A stretch of DNA of 64,000 nt from Variovorax sp. Root318D1 (GCF_001424835.1 NZ_LMCQ01000001.1:94284-158283), one strand, 5' to 3'. Shown: positions 27,074-37,551, numbered from the stretch's first letter. Numbers and translations: made by a program. Notes: generated by a model not told the origin, from the sequence alone.

Positions 27074-28012
27074 ATGACGAAGACCACCACCTTCCTCTAC
27101 AAGTCCGATCCCGTTCGCGGCCGCCAATGGGCCGAAGTGTTCGGACGCCATCGGCCCGACATCGACTTTCGCATCTGGCCCGACATCGGCGATGCGGCAC
27201 AGGTGCGCTTTCTCGCGGCCTGGGAGCCGCCGAAGGACCTGGCCGAGCGCTTTCCGAATCTCGAGGTGCTGTTCTCCTCTGGCGCGGGGGTCGACCAGTT
27301 CGACTTTGCAGCGCTGCCCCAAGCATTGCCCGTGGTCCGCATGGTCGAGCCCGGCATCGTGCGCGGCATGGTCGAGTACGTCACGCACGCGGTGCTCGGC
27401 CTGCATCGCGACATGCCGCAGTACCGGCGCCAGCAGCAGGAAGGGCAGTGGAAGGCGCTTCCCGTGCGGCCCGCCAGCGAGCGGCGCGTGGGCGTGCTGG
27501 GGCTCGGCTCTCTCGGGCAGGCCGTGCTGGCACAACTGGTCTCATTGGGTTTCGACTGTGCGGGCTGGAGCCGCTCGCGGCACGAGGTCGAGGGCGTGCA
27601 GTGCCATGCGGGCGCCGACGAGCTGCAAGCCTTTCTTGCGCGCACCGACATCCTCGTGTGCCTGCTGCCGCTCACCGATTCGACGCGCGGCTTTCTCGAT
27701 GCGAAGCTGTTCGCCATGCTGCCCCAGGGCGCAGGGCTGGTGCACGTCGGCCGCGGGCCGCATCTTGTCGAGCGCGACTTCCTCGATGCATTGGCCAGCG
27801 GGCAGATCGGCGATGCCGTGCTCGACGTGACCGATCCCGAACCGCTGCCGCCCACGCATGCTTTCTGGCGTCATCCGCGCATCGAGATCACGCCGCACAT
27901 CGCGAGCATGACGCAGCCACTGAGCGCCGCAGAAGCCTTGCTCGACAACCTGCGCCGCTTCGAAGCCGGCGAGCCGATGGTCGGGCTTGTGGATCGCACG
28001 CGGGGCTACTGA
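27074..28012 (+). CDS. D-2-hydroxyacid dehydrogenase (glyoxylate/hydroxypyruvate reductase A type)
   Basis: 312 residues. NAD(P)-binding RVGVLGLGSLGQAVLAQL motif mid-protein. The catalytic Arg is in VHVGRGPHLVE, the Glu in DVTDPEPLPP and the His in ITPHIASMT, in the order of the family. The N-terminal FSSGAGVDQFD is typical of GhrA. It reduces 2-keto acids such as glyoxylate or hydroxypyruvate, or works in reverse. It follows the GNAT gene by 10 bp and precedes the aminotransferase. Confidence 0.88.
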   Translation: MTKTTTFLYKSDPVRGRQWAEVFGRHRPDIDFRIWPDIGDAAQVRFLAAWEPPKDLAERFPNLEVLFSSGAGVDQFDFAALPQALPVVRMVEPGIVRGMVEYVTHAVLGLHRDMPQYRRQQQEGQWKALPVRPASERRVGVLGLGSLGQAVLAQLVSLGFDCAGWSRSRHEVEGVQCHAGADELQAFLARTDILVCLLPLTDSTRGFLDAKLFAMLPQGAGLVHVGRGPHLVERDFLDALASGQIGDAVLDVTDPEPLPPTHAFWRHPRIEITPHIASMTQPLSAAEALLDNLRRFEAGEPMVGLVDRTRGY

Positions 28013-28162
28013 AAAGGCCCGCCGCATGATCTGCTGTGGCGCGGCGCATTACCGCAGCGTGCTTTGTGCAGCACCCCCAAAGCAGCACCACGGCATGCGC
28101 CGCGCCGCCTAAGCTGGAGGCATCGAAGGCTTCCTCCGCTCTCGCTTCAAACCCACACCGCC

Positions 28163-29566
28163 ATGACGCATCCCACCGCATTGCCGCACCACGCCGCGCT
28201 CGACGCGATCGACCGCGCCCACCTGATCCACCCCGTGTCGCCCTGGCGCACCCACGAGCAGCGCGGCCCCACCGTGCTGTCCTCGGCCCGCGGTTCGTGG
28301 CTGACCGACGCGAGCGGCCATGAGCTGCTCGACGCCTTCGCCGGCCTCTGGTGCGTGAACGTAGGCTACGGCCAGGAGAGCGTCGTGCAGGCCGCGGCCG
28401 AGCAGATGCGTCGCCTGCCGTACGCCACGGGCTACTTTCATTTCAGCAGCGAGCCGGCCATCCGCCTGGCGGAAAAGCTGGTGCAGATCACGCCCGCATC
28501 GCTGACCCGCGTCTACATGACGCTTGGCGGCTCAGAGGCGATCGATGCCGCCGTGCGCTTCATCGTGCAGTACTACAACGCGATCGGCAAGCCGTCGAAG
28601 AAACAGTTCATCGCGCTGGAGCGCGGCTACCACGGGTCCTCGTCGACCGGTGCGGGCCTCACGGCGCTGCCCGTGTTCCATCGCGGCTTCGACCTGCCGC
28701 TGCCCACGCAGCACTACATTCCGTCGCCCAACCCGTACCGCCACGCGGACGGCGCCGATCCGCAGGCGCTCATCGCCGCATCGGTGGCCTCGCTGCGCGC
28801 CAAGGTGGCCGAACTCGGCGCCGACAACGTGGCCGCCTTCTTCTGCGAGCCGATCCAGGGCTCGGGCGGCGTCATCGTGCCACCCAAGGGCTGGCTCAAG
28901 GCCATGCGCGATGCCGCACGTGAGCTCGACATCCTCTTCGTCGTCGACGAAGTCATCACCGGCTTCGGCCGGACCGGACCCATGTTCGCCTGCGAGGCCG
29001 AAGGCGTGGAGCCCGACCTGATGACCATGGCCAAGGGCCTGACCTCGGGCTACGTGCCCATGGGTGCGACGATGATCTCGGAGAAGGTCTATGCCGGCAT
29101 CGCCGACGGCGCGCCAGCGGGCGCTCCGGTGGGCCATGGCGCGACCTACTCGGCGCACCCGGTGAGCGCCGCGGTCGCGCTCGAGGTGCTGCGCCTGTAC
29201 GAAGAGGGCGGCGTGCTCGCCAATGGCCAGCGCGTCGCGGCCCACTTCGGGGCCGGGCTCGATGCGCTGCGCGCGCATCCGCTGGTGGGCGATTCGCGCC
29301 ACCGCGGCCTGCTGGGCGCACTGGAACTGGTGAGCGACAAGCAGAGCAAGCGTGGCTTCGATCCGGCGCTGGGCCTGTCGGACCGCATCTTTGCCGCGGG
29401 CTACCGCAATGGGCTGGTGTTCCGCGCCTTCGGCGACAACATCCTGGGCTTTGCGCCGGCGCTCACTTTCACCGAAGACGAGTTCGCGCAGATGTTCGTG
29501 CGCCTGAAGAAAACGCTCGACGAAGTGCTGGACGCCGCCGACGTGCGGGCGGCACTGGCGGCCTGA
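28163..29566 (+). CDS. Class III (omega) aminotransferase, PLP-dependent
   Basis: 467 residues. The PLP lysine is Lys291 (TMAKGLTSGYVPMGA), with Asp262 (VVDEVITGFGRTG) contacting the pyridine nitrogen and GGSEAIDAA at about 122-130 for the phosphate. The N-terminal HPVSPWRTHEQRGP and LWCVNVGYGQ resemble omega-amino acid:pyruvate and polyamine aminotransferases. It would convert an omega-amine to the semialdehyde that the dehydrogenase at 15725-17203 could oxidise. ATG 28163 is chosen on family length; the frame is open to 28064. The divergence from typical neighbours is slight. Confidence 0.87.
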   Translation: MTHPTALPHHAALDAIDRAHLIHPVSPWRTHEQRGPTVLSSARGSWLTDASGHELLDAFAGLWCVNVGYGQESVVQAAAEQMRRLPYATGYFHFSSEPAIRLAEKLVQITPASLTRVYMTLGGSEAIDAAVRFIVQYYNAIGKPSKKQFIALERGYHGSSSTGAGLTALPVFHRGFDLPLPTQHYIPSPNPYRHADGADPQALIAASVASLRAKVAELGADNVAAFFCEPIQGSGGVIVPPKGWLKAMRDAARELDILFVVDEVITGFGRTGPMFACEAEGVEPDLMTMAKGLTSGYVPMGATMISEKVYAGIADGAPAGAPVGHGATYSAHPVSAAVALEVLRLYEEGGVLANGQRVAAHFGAGLDALRAHPLVGDSRHRGLLGALELVSDKQSKRGFDPALGLSDRIFAAGYRNGLVFRAFGDNILGFAPALTFTEDEFAQMFVRLKKTLDEVLDAADVRAALAA

Positions 29567-29636
29567 GCGGGAAAGCACTGTTCCGGAGTTCCGCCGGCAA
29601 AGCAGAATCGGACCTTCTCCGTTACTCAGGACCGCC

Positions 29637-30131
29637 ATGTCTGAAGCTTTCAAGATCGACCGACTCGACCTGCGTATCCTGGCGCAGCTGCAGCAGAACG
29701 GGCGCATGACCAACGTCGACCTCGCGGATGCGGTCGGCCTCTCTCCCAGCCCCTGCCTCATCCGCGTGAAGCGGCTCGAGCAGGCCGGCTACATCGCCGG
29801 CTATGGCGCGCACCTGCGGCTCGAGAAGCTTGGCGACACGCTCACCGTGTTCACCGAGGTCACGCTGCAGGACCATCACCGCGAAGACTTCGTGCGTTTC
29901 GAGACCGCGATCCGAGACGTGGACGAGGTGCTCGAATGCCACCTGGTGAGCGGCGGCTACGACTACCTGCTGCGCTTTTTGACGCGGGGCGTGAACCACT
30001 ACCAGGAAGTGATCGAGGAACTGCTCGAACGCAACATCGGCATCGCGAAGTACTTCAGCTACATCGTCATCAAGTCGCCGTTCATCAAGACGCATTGCCC
30101 GATCGAACGGCTGTTTCCCCACCCGCGCTGA
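29637..30131 (+). CDS. Lrp/AsnC-family transcriptional regulator
   Basis: 164 residues. N-terminal helix-turn-helix (LDLRILAQLQQNGRMTNVDL ... GLSPSPCLIRVKRLEQAGYI) and a C-terminal RAM effector domain (VLECHLVSGGYDYLLRFLTR). This class senses amino acids and usually controls an adjacent catabolic gene. It lies 70 bp after the aminotransferase, which is its most likely target. RBS CAGGA precedes ATG 29637. Confidence 0.9.
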   Translation: MSEAFKIDRLDLRILAQLQQNGRMTNVDLADAVGLSPSPCLIRVKRLEQAGYIAGYGAHLRLEKLGDTLTVFTEVTLQDHHREDFVRFETAIRDVDEVLECHLVSGGYDYLLRFLTRGVNHYQEVIEELLERNIGIAKYFSYIVIKSPFIKTHCPIERLFPHPR

Positions 30132-30318
30132 TCTGGCCCTGGCCGGGTAAATAACTCGGCGCTCGTCAGCGCGAGCAGGGGGGCGACCTGATCCTGGAGC
30201 GGTGCGCAGCCAGCTTGCAGGCGAGTGCACAAAGGCAAAATGAGGCCCAGAGCAGCAGACGGACGCAGGTGGATGCCGGGACCCGCCCTAAGCGCTCGTT
30301 TTCAGCATAGGAGTTCCG

Positions 30319-30702
30319 ATGCCTGCAACCAGTGACCTGCGCCCTTTTGCATACGTGCTCGCGGTGCCCGACCTCGAGCGGAACACGGCGTACTTCCGTG
30401 ACGCACTCGGCTTTACCGTGCAGTGGGAAGGCCGGTCGGACTGGCAACTGGTTTGCAGGGGAAGTGTCAGCGTCATGCTCGGTCATTGTCCGGGCGCGCT
30501 TCTACCCTCGGCGACAGGTGACCACAGCTACTTTGCCTACCTGCATGTCGACGATGCACAGGCGCTGCACGACGAGTGGGTTGGCCGAGGGGCTATCGTG
30601 ATGCAACCTCCTATCGACCGAGATTGGGGTATGCGCGAGTTCGCCGTCTCCACGCCTGACGGACATCGACTGATGGTCGGGCAAGTGTTGCCGGCGGACT
30701 GA
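30319..30702 (+). CDS. VOC-family (glyoxalase/bleomycin-resistance-like) protein
   Basis: 127 residues with two beta-alpha-beta-beta-beta modules: LRPFAYVLAVPDLERNTAYF then GDHSYFAYLHVDDAQALHDE, ending EFAVSTPDGHRLMVGQ with the C-terminal Glu/His metal-ligand region. Proteins of this size bind metals or small toxic compounds; no substrate can be given. TAGGAG precedes ATG 30319. It stands alone between the Lrp gene and the SRPBCC gene. Confidence 0.82.
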   Translation: MPATSDLRPFAYVLAVPDLERNTAYFRDALGFTVQWEGRSDWQLVCRGSVSVMLGHCPGALLPSATGDHSYFAYLHVDDAQALHDEWVGRGAIVMQPPIDRDWGMREFAVSTPDGHRLMVGQVLPAD

Positions 30703-30843
30703 GCCAGCCACTTGCTGCGACGCGACGGCAAGGGCGTCGCAAGTGAACCCTCCGTCCGTACGCCGTCAGAACGTAGGCAAGTAATGGCCGCCACCGGCCT
30801 TCACTGCGATGGCTCACCACCGTTCAAATCTCGAGGAGCAGGC

Positions 30844-30927
30844 ATGCAGATTCACAGCGCAACCGCTTCCGATGCCGAAGCGATTCATCGCCTCCTTTCA
30901 TCCTCTGCACTTCAGGAGAACACCACC
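30844..30927 (+). pseudogene. GNAT acetyltransferase N-terminal remnant ahead of SRPBCC gene
   Basis: An ATG at 30844 with a good ribosome binding site (GAGGAG five bases upstream) encodes MQIHSATASDAEAIHRLLSS, which has the beta1-alpha1 start of a GNAT acetyltransferase (Ile-x-x-Ala-Thr-x-x-Asp-Ala-x-x-Ile). The match then ends, and the frame runs straight into the SRPBCC gene at 30928. It looks like the first 25 or so codons of a deleted GNAT gene, leaving its translation signal behind. Confidence 0.45.
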
Positions 30928-31374
30928 ATGGCTACCAACACCGTCCGTCTGCACCGCGTGCTGCGCGCCCCGCCGGAGCGGGTCTACCGTGCCTTCGTCG
31001 AACCCGGCGCCTTCGAGCGCTGGCTGCCGCCCTTCGGATTCATCGGCAAAGTGCACAGCATGGAGCCGGTGGTCGGAGGTGCCTGGCGCATGTCCTTCAC
31101 CGCCTTTGGCAGCGGCCACACCCATTCGTTCGGCGGCGAGTACCTGGAACTCGTCCCCGGCCAGCGCATTGCATACGACGCACGCTTCGACGACCCCAAC
31201 CTGCCGGGCACCATGAAGACCACCGTGACGCTGAGCGCGGTGTCCTGCGGCACCGACATGTCCGTCGTGCAGGAAGGCATTCCCGACGTGATTCCCGCGG
31301 AGATGTGCTACCTGGGCTGGCAGGAGTCGCTCGTGGCATTGGCCCAGTTGGTCGAGCCGAATATTCCAGGCTGA
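30928..31374 (+). CDS. SRPBCC/AHSA1-family protein
   Basis: 148 residues. VRLHRVLRAPPERVYRAFVE at the N-terminus, GAFERWLPPFGFIG, then YLELVPGQRIAYDARF and the C-terminal CYLGWQESLVALAQLVEP are the AHSA1-like START-fold pattern. Function unknown; members bind hydrophobic ligands or act as Hsp90-activator-like proteins. ATG 30928 has AGGAGA nine bases upstream. An in-frame ATG at 30844 would add 28 residues that look like another family, so translation from there is considered a fusion product if it occurs. Confidence 0.83.
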   Translation: MATNTVRLHRVLRAPPERVYRAFVEPGAFERWLPPFGFIGKVHSMEPVVGGAWRMSFTAFGSGHTHSFGGEYLELVPGQRIAYDARFDDPNLPGTMKTTVTLSAVSCGTDMSVVQEGIPDVIPAEMCYLGWQESLVALAQLVEPNIPG

Positions 31375-31553
31375 GTTAGCCGCAGGGGTCGCTCCCTGCC
31401 GCTGGACGACCGGCGGCAATCGACCGGCGGCCGCACAAGCAGTCGTGCGCCCACGCACAAGTGCGGCGGCGGTGCAGCTCCTACGCTCACATGGTGCGGT
31501 GCAGCAGGCTGGCGTGGTGCCAGCCGGCTCGCGCTGTTTCCACAGGAGCCTCG

Positions 31554-32486
31554 ATGCAAAACCTTCCCCTCCCGGCCGGACGCTGCGTCCGGCTTCGCGC
31601 CTTCGTATGGGCCCGCATGCGCGGCGCGGCCATTGCGGCGATTGGCCTTTCGGCCTTCGCACTGGCCGCCGCGCCGGCCCACGCCGAGGCCGTGAAGGCC
31701 CCCGCCGAGTGCTCGGCGCTGCAAGCCAAATACCCGCAATTCAAGGGCAAGACGCTGGTCAACGCGATCAACCCGCACACGCCCGGCTACGAAACCATCG
31801 ATCCCAAGGACCCGAGCAAGTACATCGGTTTCGACATCGACCTGGGCGAGACCATCGGCGGCTGCCTGGGCTTCACGCTGACCTACAAGCCGGTGACTTT
31901 TGCGGCGCTGCTGACCACGCTGCAAGCCGGGCAGGCGGACATCGTCATCTCCGACATCTACGCCACCGAAGAGCGTGCCAAGGCCGCCGACTTCATCACC
32001 TATTCGAAGGTGTTCGACGGCGTGCTGGTGGCCAAGGGCAACCCGAAGAAGATCACCGGCATCAACGCCTCGCTGTGCGGCACCATCGCGGCCGAGAACA
32101 CGGGCTATGTCGAAGTGCCGCTGATCCAGGCGCTGGGCCCGCAGTGCAAGGCCGTGGGCAAGGCCGAACCCGAGATCCAGCTCTACGACAATAACCAGAA
32201 TTGCATCCAGGCCATCCTCGCCGGCCGCGCCGACACCTACATCAACGACGTCAACACCGTCGACAGTGCCGTCAAGGCCTACCCGGACAAGCTGGAGAAG
32301 GCGGCCGCGGTGACGATCCCCTATTCGGTCGGCATTGCGGTGCCCAAAGGCAAGACCGACTTCCGCGATGCGGTGATGGCCGCGCTGGTGATCTTGCAGA
32401 AGGCCGGCATCCATACCGCGCTGCTCAAGAAAAACGGCCTGCCGGTCGAGAACCTCGAGGCGCCGCGCCTGCTCGTGGCGAAGTGA
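31554..32486 (+). CDS. ABC transporter substrate-binding protein, family 3 (amino-acid type)
   Basis: 310 residues. Signal peptide of about 45 residues, long because a charged region (RLRAFVWARMRG) precedes the hydrophobic core; it ends APAHAEA. The mature part has the family-3 landmarks YIGFDIDLGETIGGCLG, LQAGQADIVISDIYATEERA and GRADTYINDV. It binds a polar amino acid or amide in the periplasm and delivers it to the fused permease/ATPase downstream. CAGGAG precedes ATG 31554. Confidence 0.87.
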   Translation: MQNLPLPAGRCVRLRAFVWARMRGAAIAAIGLSAFALAAAPAHAEAVKAPAECSALQAKYPQFKGKTLVNAINPHTPGYETIDPKDPSKYIGFDIDLGETIGGCLGFTLTYKPVTFAALLTTLQAGQADIVISDIYATEERAKAADFITYSKVFDGVLVAKGNPKKITGINASLCGTIAAENTGYVEVPLIQALGPQCKAVGKAEPEIQLYDNNQNCIQAILAGRADTYINDVNTVDSAVKAYPDKLEKAAAVTIPYSVGIAVPKGKTDFRDAVMAALVILQKAGIHTALLKKNGLPVENLEAPRLLVAK

Positions 32487-32489
32487 CAT

Positions 32490-32562
32490 GAGGCCCCCAC
32501 GCTCACTTCGTTTGCTGCCCCCCAAGGAGGCTGCCGGTACCTTCGGAACGGCCGCGCGGTAC
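32490..32562. repeat. GC-rich intergenic repeat between binding protein and permease genes
   Basis: Noncoding, with CCCCCACGCTCACTTCG, GCTGCCCCCCAAGGAGG and CCTTCGGAACGGCCGCGCGG. It resembles the element at 17254-17343 read on the other strand. Located between two genes of one transporter, it may attenuate or punctuate the transcript. Assignment to a repeat family is from memory of related genomes, not from a search. Confidence 0.45.
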
Positions 32563-32566
32563 TGAC

Positions 32567-34213
<1,647 letters not shown>

Positions 34214-34235
34214 GCCCCGCTCCCTGAAGGACCTC

Positions 34236-35477
34236 ATGAAACATCACATCCTGCCCGTCTCTCCCCAGACCATCCACTGGGGCTATTTCAGCAAGGCGGT
34301 CGCGCCGTCGCTCGTCGTGAAGTCCGGCGATCGCGTGACGATCGAGACCCTGACCCACCATGCCAACGACGACCACGAGCGCATGATCGCCGGCGACCCG
34401 GGCGCCGAGTCGGTGTTCGCGTGGACGCGCGAGCACAAGGCCGTGCCGCGCCGCGGAGCCGGTCCTGTGGAGGGGCCTTTCAAGCTCGGCGAGGGCGAGG
34501 GCGTCGGCGTGCATCTGCTGACCGGCCCGGTCGTCATCGAAGGCGCCGAGCCGGGCGATGTGCTGGAGGTCCGCATCCTCGACGTGCGCCCCCGGCCCAG
34601 CTGCAACCATTGCTATGCGGGCCGCTGCTTCGGCTCGAACGTAGCCGCATCCTGGGGCTTCCATTTTCGCGACCTGATCGAGGAGCCCAAGCCGCGCGAA
34701 GTGGTGACGATCTTCGAACTCGACACCTCGGGCGAGCCCTTCGCACGTGCCGTCTACAACTACGTGTGGACGCCGCAGACCGACCCCGACGGCGTGGTGC
34801 ACACCATGATCGACTATCCCGGCGTGCGCGTCGACCACACGCTGGTGCACAAGCGCGAAGACATCCTGCGCAACGTCAAGGTGCCGGCCCGCCTGCACTT
34901 CGGCACCATGGGCCTCGCGCCGTCGGAGTCCGACTTCGTGAGCTCCATTCCGCCCAGCTACACCGGCGGCAACATCGACGACTGGCGCGTCGGCAAGGGC
35001 GCGCGCATGTACTACCCGGTGGCCGTGCCCGGCGCGTTCTTCTCGGTGGGCGACCCGCATGCCGCGCAGGGCGACAGCGAGCTTGGCGGCACCGCGATCG
35101 AGACCTCGCTGACGGGCGACTTCGAATTCATCCTGCACAAGCAGTCCGAACTTGGTGGCACCCTGCTCGAAGGCCTCGACCACCCGCTGCTGGAGACCGA
35201 AGAGCTGTGGTCGGTCTACGGCTTCACCTACCCCAACTACCTGGCCGCCCTCGGGCCAGACGCGCAGACGGCGATTGCCGGAAAGTCGTCGCTCGACCCG
35301 GCCATGCGCGACGCCTTCCGCAAGCTGCGCCGATTCCTGATGACGGTGCACCGCCTCAGCGAAGACGAGGCAATCGCGTTGCTGTCGGTGGCTGCCGACT
35401 TTGGCGTGACGCAGGTGGTGGATGCCAACTGGGGCATCCATGGTTCGATCCGCAAGAACGTTTTCACGAACCGGTGA
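34236..35477 (+). CDS. Acetamidase/formamidase family amidohydrolase
   Basis: 413 residues, full length for the FmdA/AmdA family, which hydrolyses short amides to the acid and ammonia in the cytoplasm. Landmarks: SPQTIHWGYFSKAVAP at the N-terminus, the ETLTHHANDDHERMI segment, GPVVIEGAEPGDVLEVRILD, and VGDPHAAQGDSELGGTAIET, which holds the conserved metal-binding acidic residues. GAAGGA precedes ATG 34236. Placed after an amino-acid-type ABC transporter, it likely acts on the imported amide. A paralogue is the C-terminal half of the protein at 40807-43221. Confidence 0.9.
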   Translation: MKHHILPVSPQTIHWGYFSKAVAPSLVVKSGDRVTIETLTHHANDDHERMIAGDPGAESVFAWTREHKAVPRRGAGPVEGPFKLGEGEGVGVHLLTGPVVIEGAEPGDVLEVRILDVRPRPSCNHCYAGRCFGSNVAASWGFHFRDLIEEPKPREVVTIFELDTSGEPFARAVYNYVWTPQTDPDGVVHTMIDYPGVRVDHTLVHKREDILRNVKVPARLHFGTMGLAPSESDFVSSIPPSYTGGNIDDWRVGKGARMYYPVAVPGAFFSVGDPHAAQGDSELGGTAIETSLTGDFEFILHKQSELGGTLLEGLDHPLLETEELWSVYGFTYPNYLAALGPDAQTAIAGKSSLDPAMRDAFRKLRRFLMTVHRLSEDEAIALLSVAADFGVTQVVDANWGIHGSIRKNVFTNR

Positions 35478-35766
35478 CTGCGGGGCTCGGTGTCGTCTTT
35501 CACTGGGAATGGAATTTTTCACCGAGCTTGGAACTGCAGCTGCTGCTGGCGCCGCCACCAAGCCGGCGTCGACAGAGAGCGCCCTGCACGCCTTCTGCGG
35601 TGGCGAGTACCGGTGCCAGAGCGCATTGCGTACTACTTTTACATCAATTTAACGATCGCGGCGCTTGGCATCGTTCAACATGACCCAGGGCATCCCCAAT
35701 GCCCGGCGTTGCTCGCGCGGCACCAGCCCGCATCGCACTTTCACGGTGCCGACAAAGGGGAACTCC
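35478..35766. other. Intergenic stretch with no convincing gene
   Basis: 289 bp after the acetamidase gene. A 47-codon open frame (35509-35652, MEFFTELGTAAAAGAATKPA...) has no clear ribosome binding site and no family resemblance, so it is not called. The region around 35630-35660 (tactacttttacatcaattt) is AT-rich for this genome and may hold the promoter of the small gene that follows. Confidence 0.35.
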
Positions 35767-36045
35767 ATGCTTTTCTCAAGCCATTGGCGCATTCATGCCG
35801 GCAATCGCGACGCCGTCATCGAGCGATTCGCGAAGACGGGTGGGCAACCCCCACAAGGCGTCACCATGCTCGGGCGCTGGCACGACGTGGCGAGCGGCAC
35901 GGGCTTTGCCGTCAGCGAGGCGAACGATGCTTCCGCGATGGCGCGTTGGGCTCTCGAATGGACCGACCTGATGGAAATGGACGTTCGCCCGGCGCTGAAC
36001 GACGAGCAGCTGGGCGCTGTGCTAGCCGGACTGCAACCCAAGTAG
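35767..36045 (+). CDS. DUF3303-family small protein
   Basis: 92 residues: MLFSSHWRIHAGNRDAVIER ... MLGRWHDVASGTGFAVSEAN ... WALEWTDLMEMDVRPALND. This is the typical DUF3303 length and pattern, a dimeric alpha-beta barrel-like domain of unknown function. ATG 35767 has GGGGAA upstream. No operon partner is evident; the next gene encodes an unrelated lipoprotein. Confidence 0.72.
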   Translation: MLFSSHWRIHAGNRDAVIERFAKTGGQPPQGVTMLGRWHDVASGTGFAVSEANDASAMARWALEWTDLMEMDVRPALNDEQLGAVLAGLQPK

Positions 36046-36173
36046 CCAGTTCCTCAAAGTGTAGGCGAGTGGCCAACGCTCGCAGCCCCCGCCCTGCGCC
36101 TGCGCGCCGGCAGTCGTCGGCGGCGCCAGCCCACCCGCAACTCTCAACGGGCTACGCCCGGCGCCTGCCGCTC

Positions 36174-37373
36174 ATGTCAAACGTAATGTCTGAACGCACC
36201 AAGTGGCGGCGGCCGTCAGTTCCGGGAGCATGCGTTGTCCTGGCATGCCTCTTTCTGACGTCGTGCAGCTATGCACCCAGGGTTCCCGCTGCAGGCGACC
36301 TGTTCGGACAACACGTTAGAACGACCGTGGATTCAGAAGTGGCGCGTTACTACCTGGAAAACTACCTGCAGGGCGAAGACGAGAACCACGCTCTGAGTGG
36401 CAGGATAGATGCTCTGCATCGCGAGTATGTTCGATCCCCGCCGTCGAGAGAGGATCTCAGCGCACTTTCGCGGGTGTTCTCGGTTGATTTCGCAGCATTG
36501 TTCCTCGCGCACCGGCTCCTGACCGACGAATGCAACAGGGCGCTGAACCAGTCCTTTGCGAGCTACCTCCAGTTTGAGGCCGGCGTCAACCCCGGAATCG
36601 TTTCCTCCTACGTGGTGCTCTTCGTTCCGGGCTGGGATTACGCACGGAACGGACACGTGACCGGCGCCGATTTTGCCAAGCCACGCGAGCTTGTTAGCCG
36701 ATTTGGCTTGGAGAACCACTTGGTCGAACTACCTCCGACCGGGTCTGTGGAGCGGAATGCAACTGTTCTGGCTTCAGAGATTGCCAGGCGAAGCCGCTCG
36801 GGAAAAAAGATCATTCTGGCCAGCGCGAGTTCCGCCGGACCTGCCGTTCAACTTGTCCTAGGCGAGATGCTGAGCGAAAGGGACCAGGACTCTGTCAAGG
36901 CCTGGCTCAATCTCGGCGGCATCCTTCAGGGCAGCCCGCTTGTCGACCATCTTGAGGCGAGGCCGTGGCTGTTCAGCCCGATCGTCTGGCTTAAGGGGTG
37001 GGAGAAGGAGGCGATTCGCAGCATGTCTACGAGCCGGAGCAGAAGCCGATTTGCGCGCCTGGACATGGGTTCCGGCATTCTGGTTGTCAACTACCTGGGT
37101 ATTCCCCTGTCGGGACAGCTCAGTAGATTCTCGCGAGACAACTACCCGATCCTCAGCTCGGATGGGCCTAACGACGGGATGACGATGCTTGCAGATGCGA
37201 TCGCCCCCAACAGCCTGACAATTGTGGCGCTTGGAAGCGATCACTTTTTTGCCGAAGATCCGCAGATCGACGAGAAGACAGTCGCCCTGATGAAGCTGAT
37301 GCTGGCCTACGTGGAGAGCGACATAACAAGCGGTTCCAGCCGATGTCCTCGCCTACGGATCGGCCACGGCTGA
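36174..37373 (+). CDS. Predicted lipoprotein, alpha/beta-hydrolase-like
   Basis: 399 residues. A type II signal peptide with lipobox LTSC (Cys31) predicts a lipid-anchored envelope protein. A middle segment YVVLFVPGWDYARNG followed by GKKIILASASSAGPAVQLV resembles an alpha/beta hydrolase strand and nucleophile elbow (Ser-x-Ser-x-x-Gly rather than a clean Gly-x-Ser-x-Gly), and VALGSDHFF near the end could supply the His. I do not recognise a specific family. Codon choice is less GC-biased than in neighbouring genes (many codons ending in T or A), which suggests recent acquisition. The start (36174 or 36186) lacks a clear RBS. Confidence 0.65.
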   Translation: MSNVMSERTKWRRPSVPGACVVLACLFLTSCSYAPRVPAAGDLFGQHVRTTVDSEVARYYLENYLQGEDENHALSGRIDALHREYVRSPPSREDLSALSRVFSVDFAALFLAHRLLTDECNRALNQSFASYLQFEAGVNPGIVSSYVVLFVPGWDYARNGHVTGADFAKPRELVSRFGLENHLVELPPTGSVERNATVLASEIARRSRSGKKIILASASSAGPAVQLVLGEMLSERDQDSVKAWLNLGGILQGSPLVDHLEARPWLFSPIVWLKGWEKEAIRSMSTSRSRSRFARLDMGSGILVVNYLGIPLSGQLSRFSRDNYPILSSDGPNDGMTMLADAIAPNSLTIVALGSDHFFAEDPQIDEKTVALMKLMLAYVESDITSGSSRCPRLRIGHG

Positions 37374-37551
37374 ATCACGGCGATAGGCCCGCGGGGCGGC
37401 TCAGCTCGAAAGCTCTGGGCCCCGTTGCTGCCACTCGCCACGCCAGAAAGCAGACATCAAGATAGCGCAGCTCGTGCTCGAACGCCACGAGTCCACTCGC
37501 CCGTGCGCGAGATCGAATGCAACGTCCGATCCGCGTCGACGGGTATCGCGG

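Noticed and set aside
30703..30760. TGCGACGC...GCGTCGCA stem as a terminator or integron attC site
   Set aside because: No T-run follows and the attC core bases (GTTRRRY/RYYYAAC) are missing.
35509..35652. 47-codon frame MEFFTELGTAAAAGAATKPA...
   Set aside because: No clear ribosome binding site, Ala-rich composition and no family resemblance.
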